From the NCBI GenBank assembly GCA_027946365.1, contig JAPEUQ010000018.1, forward strand, positions 744,001 to 808,000: a DNA stretch of 64,000 bases, written 5' to 3'. Source of the stretch: Kalmusia sp. IMI 367209 (lineage: Eukaryota; Ascomycota; Dothideomycetes; Pleosporales; Didymosphaeriaceae). The stretch's first letter is position 1; every line of letters begins with the position of its first letter. The translations under genes and the position numbers were made by a program. The notes under the pieces are model-generated. The model saw only the letters and a list, made by a program, of their open reading frames with translations. It did not search any database and was not told the DNA's origin. Of this stretch, positions 55,481 to 64,000 are shown in pieces.

Positions 55481-57310
55481 TCACAGCGCAGCTCGCAGTG
55501 TCTCCGCATCTGCCGCTTCCTCCACCACCACACTCTGCATCTCCCCCAACGGCTCGTTACCTCTCGGATTCGCATACCACTTCAGCATGGGATCGTTAAG
55601 CATCCTCTTAGCACACCCAGCCTCCAGCGCAACACACACCTCAATTCCTTCGTCTGCGTCCGCGCCCTCTACGCCCCGCCTCGTCGGGAAGATGTAAACG
55701 TACTCGACAAGCGGTCTAGGCCATCTAATCGCGCGCGGCAGGCCAAAGCCGAAGTCGTGCTGTTTGTAGGACTGGTAGTGCAGCCATGAGGTCGCCCCCA
55801 AATCTGGGCCGAAGAACCACTGGTGATCGAATCTGAAGCGGCGTTTGTCCGAGCTCTGAGCAACATATTGATTGAAATCCGCCATGTACTCCGGCGTCAG
55901 CGAGTTAATGGATGAGCGCACTGTAGATGCAACTTTGGCGTGATTTGCCGGGTCAACTAGTTCCTTGATGGTCAACGGTCCGCACTGAGGCGGCAACGAA
56001 GTGATGCCGATGAAGCGACCGGAGAATCCAATCTTCTTGCGGATGTCAACCATGTGTCCCAGAACAGAGTGAGCATTATGGTCTGGCTTGAGGAAATCGA
56101 GACGCGCACGTGTGACGCTCTGCCACATTAGGGCCATGATTGCGTCGTATGTTGAAATCCATTTGCCCTCGCCGACTTGGGCCATTGTCTCTGCTTTGAG
56201 TTGCTCAACCTTCTTCTTGGGGAAGTGCCACATTGTGGACACCACTTCGGGGAAGACGAAGCCTTCTGGCAGTGGTGCGGCGGGCTCCTCGGTTAATTCC
56301 GGAAAAGAATCTTTAATCTGTTCCCATCGTGCGGGGCTTGGTCTTTCGGCCTCAAGGGGTGAGCCCTTAATATCTAACGTCTTCTCGATAGGCTTGTATG
56401 GTATAATTGGTAGCGAATGTGTGATAGAGCCCGACTTGGAGAATTCGAATTGGGTGGGTGGGAATGCGGTTCCCTGTGCGGCCGCTCGACTATTGTCTGC
56501 CCAGAGGGTCATAAATTGCTCAAAGCACGCGCCATCGCTAAGTTGGTGGTGTACTGCCCAACCGATTGTGCAGCCACCGCGGAAGAACGTCAGCTGAAAT
56601 GTAGCCGCTGGGACGTTTTCAGCAGCCAGAAGTCCAGACGTGAAGTCAGGGAAAACTTTTCGGCTGTCAATCATACCTGCGTGGAACTAGATTGAACCAT
56701 TAGCAACTACTGCTGTGTCTTCCAAAGGGAATTCCACATACATGCCTCTTTTCCAACTGTTGAACGTCGGAAATTCTTCTCCTTCTCCATCCAAGTATCT
56801 CACTTCAAGCCCTAGCGCACTGTCTCTATTCTTTCTCACCCCAACCTCCCCACTCGCCGGGTCCCACTCCAGGTCCCCTACCATGATCGGGTATTGCTCC
56901 AGCGTCCTCTCCAGCCCGCTTCTAATATTCTCTACAATGCCCTCCTGCTGCTCCACAGTGATTGTCTCTGGTAACTTGAAAATCTCTACCACCAAACCGT
57001 AGATCTTAGGCATCGTCTGGCCAAGCAGCGTCATAGGAAGTAGTTCCGTCTCTTTGTTTGATTCCCATCCTGTAGGCCGAACGGGGATTCTGCGTGTCTG
57101 CTTTTCTATGCTGGAAGTTGGGGTGAAGAGTGTATTACGAGGAAGAATGTCGCTAACAGAAGCCTTGAGCGGGCGCGCATCGCTAATGGTTCTTCTTCCA
57201 TATTTCGATTGCCAAAGTCGAGGCGTAGGCGAAAACGAAGCGGTCGGCAGCCCTCTCGCTCTTGAGCGAGTGCACGAAGAGAGCACACGCTGCACCTGAA
57301 ATGTCGCCAT
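55481..57310 (-). CDS. BAHD-type acyltransferase (trichothecene 3-O-acetyltransferase-like)
   Basis: Exons 57310-56738 and 56686-55481, 592 aa. Such enzymes move an acyl group from CoA to an alcohol or amine of a metabolite. Conserved landmarks: catalytic HHQLSDG (HHxxxDG, second exon), FFRGGCTIGWAVHH just before it, and HDFGFG (DFGWG-type structural motif) near the C-terminus. ELLPMTLLGQTMPKIYGLVV starts the typical fold, so about 90 residues precede it. That leader is Arg/Ser-rich (MATFQVQRVLSSCTRSRARG) and may target mitochondria. The 51-nt intron 56737-56687 has a weak GTGGAA donor but a good branch (GCTAAT) and removes an in-frame TAG. If not spliced, the gene would be truncated. No toxin cluster lies beside it. 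Confidence 0.82.
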
Positions 57311-59479
57311 CGCTATGAATTTTCGACCATAAAGGAGTGCAGTAATTGTAGTCGGGTATGTATTGCAAGTGGTGGCAACGACAACACCAGATGTACTACT
57401 CAAAACATAATAGGAGAAAAAGCGTCAGAAAAAAACCCTTTTACTGTTTCCAGAGAGCACCCCAGTCATGCTCACCAGTTTGCTCTCTTGTACGTTACGT
57501 CGGCTGGTAGGTATATCGTATTCTGGACTACGGAGTCCGTCGCCACATGTGGGCGCATCCTCCGGTAATCGCACTATTCGCAGCGTCGCATGTAGCAATA
57601 CGTCGAACGCAAGCCACAGAGCTCAGTGAGAACACTTATTTGAGGCAGTGATGCGCAAATGATTCTGACCGTGATCCTGCTGTTTCGGTCGGTGCGTGTC
57701 GGCACCCGTGTCAGAAAAAGCTTATTAATTGTGGGCACCCCAGCAACAGTCTGCGAAGGTGGCGAACAAATTTCTTCCAAAACGTGAAGGGAAAGCTAGT
57801 TCATTTCGTATTTGCTGTTTCACGGAGACTACTGTTATTCCGTCTAGTTGCGCTATGTTGATGGTATGCCTCTCGACCGTATATGCAAGCGGAATGGCTA
57901 GTTTCTAGCAAAAATGTTTTCCAATACCACGGTCAGTCTCGAGTATAGCAGCTGAGAAACACGTGGTGCTTGCAGCCGAACCTCTTAGATAGCTTTCCAA
58001 GGCATCAGCAACCTGGGTCGCCCCAGAGACGTAATACCCGGGTGCGTGGGATGTGATATATGAAAAGGCAGCTGCTCAGTTAACATTGGTTGAACGAGGG
58101 GAATGCAGGGGAAATATGCCAGCATGATCTCCCTGGACACCTTGATTCGGTGCTTTGCGTCTCAACAATTCTCGGTGCTGGGAGCGTCGCTGAGGCGTCG
58201 TCCCAGCGCAATGGGTACCTATCACCCAAAGGCATAACGGTCGTGTAAGACTAGAACTTTAAATCATGCCTAGATATAACCGGACAAGTCATTGATTTGA
58301 AGAAGGCTACGTTGCGGACAGTTTTCGATTCGCACTTCAGACTGCCGACCGCTGCACTACGACTCCGGCGTCGCGCCGACAACTCTCGAAACACGGAATT
58401 TCTGCTTACCACATCGTCAGCTCAGTCATTCTATCTATTCAAAATAGTATAACTAAGAGAAGGACTAAACCACAACTTTATTTTTATTGTATTGGACTTT
58501 ATGTCTGGTAGTAACACGAGCGCCAACGTCGCGGTACCAGACCTGTAAATTGAGAGTAAAAAGAGAAGACACTGCACCGGCCCTTGGTATATGTCGATCG
58601 AGCTCCGTCTACGCACTTCGAACTCCTCACAAGTTGCACCGTCTGCGGAATTGCGCCTTTCCCACGTCTTAGCCAGATGTAGTGGCCCTTTCGTCCCGTC
58701 TCGCGCGAGTCAGGAGATCAGACAAGAGGGCGACTTATGACGGCGTTTGCGTTCCTCATTGCTAGCTGCTCGTTCAGCCTTGAAAAACCATCGTGGTAGG
58801 CTTCTTTAACAGCACGTTACGGCGAAGATTCCACAATAGTTCATATATTTGTTACATGCTGTCAGAGCAGCATTGGGTCGGTTTCATGCGATCAACGATG
58901 GCGTTGGAGCGGGGCCGGTGCAGCCCGCGAAGCCTAGCGGATGGTGAGCAGCGGTAGCGGTAATCTGGACTATCGCCATGGCTTACCTAGGCTGTGTAGC
59001 GAAGCAGTGAACCGAGGTGGAGAATGGAGGATGAAGGAGCGATGGCATAGAAATGCGGATGCTGGTGTTGTTCGGAGTCATCAAGTTGTCATCCGATGCT
59101 TCCAATGCCGTTTCGGCGCATGGACCCAGCCTTCGGCAAGAAGTGCCGAGCTCCGATTCAGCTCATCATTTCTGCTACACGCGTGGAGCTGGACCTAAAG
59201 GGAACAGATAAACATACATTGAAGGGAGATGCTACATTAATTCAAATGATTAAAGTACTATACGGACTGCCACGGCGTGAAGACATCAAATAGGTGTATG
59301 GGTGTTGAGAAGCGAAAGTAGAGGAAAATATCAGGAAGCAAACACAGCACACACCCAACACACATACACCTGACCCCCACTAGCACAATTTGGCTTCCTC
59401 CACAAGTCGTCGACAATCTAACTCATCCACCGCCAGCATTGACCTGCTCCTCGTCCATAGCTTCACCCCTTAATTTTCT
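57311..59479. other. intergenic, nothing recognised
   Basis: About 2.1 kb. No frame with family features on either strand. Confidence 0.4.
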
Positions 59480-61355
59480 TTACGCTCCTCTACGCTTGCC
59501 CTTCCCACCTCCACCTTTGCCACCTGGACCTCCTTTACCGCCTCCACCTCCACCTTTGCCTTTGCCACCTCCGCCTTTGCCACCTGGTGGACCGCCTCCG
59601 CCTTTTCCTTTGCCGCCTCCACCTCCACCGCCTCCACCGCCGCCGCCGCCTCCTACCGGAATGAAGACAGTAGACGTGGTGCGCTCAGTCACAGTCGATA
59701 CTATGACACTTCCTTGCCCGGCAGTGATTGTGTCTGTTTGCGTGCTGGTGATGGTTTCCGTGCTAGTGTCAGTCTCTGTTGACGTTGTAGCAAGAGTAGC
59801 GACATCTCTATGAAAGAGGTAAGCGATAGGTATAGGTTTTGTTGATCACAGCACTCAGCGTTTCAAGTAACTTACGTGATAACTACCGTTGTGGTGACCG
59901 TTTCCTGAGAGGATCAGCGAGATGAAGGGATGCAAAGGGGATCGCAGCGCAACTTACAGTAATGACACCAGTAGCCGTTGCAGTAGTGGACGCAGTTGAG
60001 CTTGTTGTGTCGCCAGGGACGAAGTTGGGGTCGAGCCACACCGAGATGCGATTCAAGCCACCACCTTGATCCAGAGTGATAGTTATAATTTGACGTCTTA
60101 GGAGGGCAGCACGTTTTCTCAATCCATATATACCAAAATTAGCCAGCAGGCTACCAAAAGTGGGAAGGTTGCACCCATCAGGGGTCGTTACGATTGCGTG
60201 CGCGAATTCATTACCGCAACGACAGTCGATGCCGTTGTCAATACCAAAGTACTGGAATCCGGTACATAGTGCCTTGCAGTCATTCTGCGTCAGAGTAGGG
60301 CGACCGAGGTATGCCGCTCCCGTAAGTAAGGGTACCCCGTCGACTATGTCTTCGTAGCATCCTTGATATGTACGGCCAGGGATGGCTGTGTTCAGTGGGC
60401 CCTTCAAAACGATTAACTTTGCTCTTGATCAAGTTCTTCGATTTACGAAAATCAAAATCAGACGGGAAACGAAAAGAAAGATTCATAGCTCGGTTTTGAT
60501 AGACTGGCCCCCTAGTACTGTTAGAGCCAGTTTTGATACAATATGGAGTACTTCACCTATTGAGCCAGTCGTACACACTGTGTACCGTCACCACCACACC
60601 TGAAATCTCGTCTCACCACTTCACTATTCACTACACCAAATAATGCGCCTAAGCTTCGATACGCTCATATGTACTCATGCTAAATTCAGAGTAGAAGCAC
60701 CTCTATAGACCGTGGCATGGAAGAAACAAAGGAGACAACGTACTAGAGTGGCAGTGGCACTTGCTGTGCTGGTGGCGGTTTCGCTTGCAGTGCTCGTACC
60801 GATATCACTTGAAGTGCTGGTGATGTCTTCGCTTGAGGTAAGACTAATGATGTCGCTTGAAATGATGCTGCTGATTCCGATGGAAATGCTAGTGCTTGAA
60901 GAGCTTGGAGAGCTTGATGAGCTTGATGAGCTTGATGAGCTTGATGAGCTTGATGAGCTTGACGATCTTGACGGGCTTGATGAGCTTGAAGTGTCTGGAG
61001 TGCTTGAAGTGCTGGTGGTACGAGAAGTGCGAGAAGTGCCATACCTGCTGCTGGAGCTGCTGCTCGAACTGCTACTCGAACTGCTGCTCGAACTGCTGCT
61101 AGAACTACTGCTGCTAGAACTACTGCTGCTAGAACTGCTGCTGGTAGTACTGCTTGGAGCGCTGCTCGAACTGCTGCTTGAACTGCTGGTGATGGTGCTG
61201 CTGGCTACACTTGAAGTGGTGCTACTGGCTACGCTTGAACTGCTGCTGGACGAAGATGAAGAGCTGCTTGACGAGCTGGTAGCTTGTCTGCGGTCAAGGG
61301 CCTTTCTATGAAATCTGCCCTTTAAGATGATCAGCGCGCTGCATAAAGCAGACAA
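59480..61355 (-). CDS. WSC-domain wall protein with poly-Ser stalk and Gly/Lys-rich tail
   Basis: An extracellular glycan-binding or wall-sensor-like protein. 5' exon (about 61305-60745): KALDRRQATSSSSS then a Ser-dominated stalk. WSC exon (about 60401-59958): GRTYQGCYEDIVDG, NDCKALCTGFQYFGIDNG, DCRCGNEFAHA. A 29-nt exon (59904-59876) and a last exon (59807-59480) add a Thr-rich stretch (TSTETDTSTETITSTQTD) and a tail of Gly runs with Lys and Pro, ending KRRGA. The 3' introns have GTAAGT donors and keep frame. A 343-nt intron 60744-60402 would join the stalk to the WSC in frame but is long. The signal-peptide exon is not resolved. A decayed WSC gene lies at 7169. Confidence 0.65.
60894..61245. 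repeat. serine-codon microrepeats
   Basis: Short imperfect tandem units (GAGCTTGAT near 60910-60960; CTGCTCGAA-type units near 61060-61130) encoding the poly-Ser stalk on the minus strand. The opposite strand reads as artificial Leu/Glu or Leu-rich frames. Confidence 0.85.
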
Positions 61356-64000
61356 TGAATTATACTCTTGTGCTCAGATGCTCAGATGCTCTATGCTCTC
61401 GGAAAAAAACATGAATAGAATGGAGAAAGAGAAACATTAGAAGAAATAAAGATAGCTTTGGGTTAATAGACCAGCTCCAACTACAACGTGCGAGCACATG
61501 GGCAGAGGCTGAAATGAACGTGTGAAATGAACGGCTCTCTCGAAACACAACGAGGAGGAGAGAAATGGGCATAGGTTGTCAGAGGACGAGAAGGTGGCCA
61601 CATATACTCCTCCAGACTGGAGGTGAATAGCAAGGTGTTAGGAATGGGGCGCAGAACCACAAAGTGGTTTAGCAGTTCGTAGCGGCAAGAAGCCCCACAA
61701 AGGCCCATATGCAAGGGGCTTCAACAAAGAGCATGCTATCCTAAAAAGAAATCTACACATAGGGGAGGTTACCAAGGCTTAGAAGGCCAGACTGAGGGAA
61801 ATGGGTTCCGCACGAGAAGATTTTCCAGCAATCCTTGGATCACTTCCTGGACCCCGATTACAGCACTCACTGATACCGCTCCATGGCATTCCAAAATAGA
61901 GCCTCAGCGGATGTGTAACACAGTCGTTCGGCAATGTTCGAGGCGTCAACATACTTTCGCTGGTCAGATGGTGTCATCCGGTGTTGGCATTAGTCAAGGC
62001 ATTGACGCTGTTGAACGTTCAATCCAGGGTCGTTACATTAACGCGACGGCACTAGAGCTGTTCATCTAGGAATGCGGCATCTATTGGCGCCGCTCAACGA
62101 AGTTTCCAGGCAGTTCATTGGTATTTGCGATATCCGCTTGCGCGCCTTGACGATAGCAGATACATTCTCAAACCCAATAGTGCTCAATCCTTTGATGAAT
62201 CTCACGCTTGGCTAGGCTATATGTTCATTTTTAGTAGTCTCATTCAGTCTCGTTGAAACCCTGCGTCAGTCAAAGACGTTTCGTACATAGTCTAATCAAG
62301 ATCGCTATATTTTACAAAAGGGTATAAGGAGAACCTAGCATTAAGGCAGAGAATTGACCCTTCTACTAAAACATAGTAGTAATTGTGCGAAACTTTCCTT
62401 GTAGGTCCCACGTTGAATTCGTGTACTGATAATGAATAATTTACAGCACATCGACGTGATAATATTTTATTACTCAGGAATATTATTTTTTTAAAAGCGT
62501 TTCAAACCACCTTGTCGCATTCTCAGCACCTCATTCATGGTTGATCAGGTCTGTGTCAAAGCTGACGATAGTTTATAATCAATATGACGGTTGTAGCTCA
62601 AGGTAGCACATAGCTATTCATTGCGTAATGCCGTGCGATTACGTATGATAACCCTGCTTCCTCCTATATCATTTCATAGCACGCAATACACTACTTATCG
62701 ATCAACTATAACCTAAAAGCATCAGCGATCAATTACGTGTGATCTTTTTAAAAGGGTTCAGGTATAGTTCTACATCGTTACTATACCACCATAAAGGATT
62801 TGAAAGAAAATCCGAGTGAGCAGACTCGCTCCTGCGGCCGTAAGACGCTGCTGCAAGGAGCATGTCCAGCTAGTCGCGCAAGGGCGCGCGAAAATGCTTA
62901 CCGTTCAGGTTACATTTGCGCCTGCCACTTTGACAAGAAATCCAAATACTTCTCCATTCCATCATTTTGGAAAATTCCTGTGCTTTCATTCGTTTCATAT
63001 TACGGCTTAGTAGGATGTGATTTTATCGCACAGCTGACACCCGCGATGCGTTGCATCGGCGGTGTACGGTGAGATCGAGATTAGATAGAAGGGCGTTTAT
63101 GTTTCCTGCTCCGCGGCGGACTTTGCAAAAAGATTCGGGTGTGTCACCAACACACGGTATGTGCCAAGCTTAGCAACAACTAATGAGCATATCTGTTTCT
63201 ACTTGCCTAGCGCTAGTCGCGCCACAGCATGACCCTAGCAACACACAAACCCAGCACGCTCGACGTACTCAAGTTGGATTACAAACTGCGCCAAACCAAT
63301 TCCTTCCATCAGCTTGCGTGGTTGCAAAACTCTGACGGATCTGCGTGCCCTTGCTTTGAACGCAACCGACTCTTCCACGCTGACTATCCCCACACCGATA
63401 TTTAAGACATGTGATAAAAACGAGCTTGTTCTACGACCTCTCAGGGCAGGATAAGACGAAAGTAGATTCGCCTTCTGCGAAGGGCGAATGGCAATGGGCA
63501 ACGCAGTCGTCCACGGCGGTGAGTTGGCGCAACAGGTGTCGGCGTCAACCACCGCTGCCTAGTCATCTCGGACTCTCTAAGTTTGAGGACTCATACAAGA
63601 GCCGGCATATGCTAGTCGCACGTGGAGGGAAAATCAGCAGCATTTAACAGAAAGCTACTCACACATACAATCGGCCCCGTTAGTCTTAGAGAAACAACGC
63701 CGGCTCATCCCACACGTCACCCGAACGCTGCATGTCATGTAGCGCCTGCGAGGGAATGGACTTAATCGAGCAATTGATGTTCTAGGTCTGGATAATTTTA
63801 CCCTTACGCCTATGAGACATCCTAGAGATCACGCTCGTATTAGAACCATAAATCTTCAGCATCAAATCGGATATTTTACAGTGCACTTCTCAGGCGTGGT
63901 ACCCTTTTGCCATAATGGATGATAACTCAATGTATTAGATGCAGTAAAACACACAGGCGCTCATATGTTAGCGCAGGAATAAGTGGTTACATGTTCGCGG
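61356..64000. other. no gene recognised to the right edge
   Basis: About 2.6 kb, including an AT-rich part near 62300-62700. Short frames (for example 62800-63072 plus, 63552-63235 minus) lack ATGs, splice support or family features. Confidence 0.4.

Noticed and set aside
59439..59813. Plus-strand Pro-rich frame
   Set aside because: Antisense of the Gly/Lys-rich tail; the minus strand has the splice-supported WSC gene.
60712..61311. Plus-strand Leu/Glu-rich 199-codon frame and nearby Leu/Ser frames
   Set aside because: Antisense shadow of the poly-Ser coding microrepeats of the minus-strand WSC gene.
63235..63552. Minus-strand 105-codon frame
   Set aside because: Starts with GTG, has no ATG at its start, domain or splice support.

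Overview
The window is nuclear DNA of a filamentous ascomycete, most likely a dothideomycete. The signs are short introns (mostly 45-65 nt, GT..AG with CTAAC/CTGAC-type branch sites), Pezizomycotina-type families (Zn2Cys6 regulators, fungal rhodopsin-fold membrane proteins, UstYa-like proteins, WSC-domain proteins, a cysteine-rich secreted effector candidate), no operons and no bacterial signals. I saw no rRNA, tRNA, CRISPR array or intact transposon. Exon models were built by hand from splice signals, reading frame and family knowledge.

Layout. 0-7 kb: a Zn2Cys6 transcription factor (cut by the window edge) diverges from a complete full-size ABC-B exporter, with a perfect 14-bp palindrome in the shared promoter. 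7-17 kb: a decayed WSC-domain gene, a small secreted protein, a basic disordered ORF next to a BTB/POZ gene, and a rhodopsin-fold membrane protein. 17-30 kb: a nuclear-looking hypothetical protein, then a compact secondary-metabolism-like block: MFS exporter, GNAT acetyltransferase, UstYa/DUF3328 protein, a 72-residue secreted precursor with two tandem 21-residue repeats each ending in a Kex2 site, a second rhodopsin-fold protein and an amino-acid permease. This looks like an uncharacterised fungal RiPP locus.

31-39 kb is gene-poor and AT-rich by eye. It holds a 4 x 25 bp minisatellite, a TPR-repeat relic whose stops fit repeat-induced point mutation (RIP), and one intact small cysteine-rich secreted protein. 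40-54 kb carries lineage-specific genes, many broken. They include at least three members of an unrecognised protein family, two of them head-to-head. 55-61 kb: a BAHD-type (trichothecene 3-O-acetyltransferase-like) acyltransferase and a Ser-rich/WSC/Gly-Lys-rich wall protein. 61.4-64 kb shows nothing codable.

Two results stand out. One is the putative Kex2-processed repeat precursor beside a UstYa-like enzyme gene. The other is two independent twin introns (stwintrons), in the 15.3-kb rhodopsin-fold gene and the 19.9-kb MFS gene. In each, an internal intron splits the 5' splice site of an external intron between its first and second base. Only stepwise removal of both keeps the conserved reading frame.
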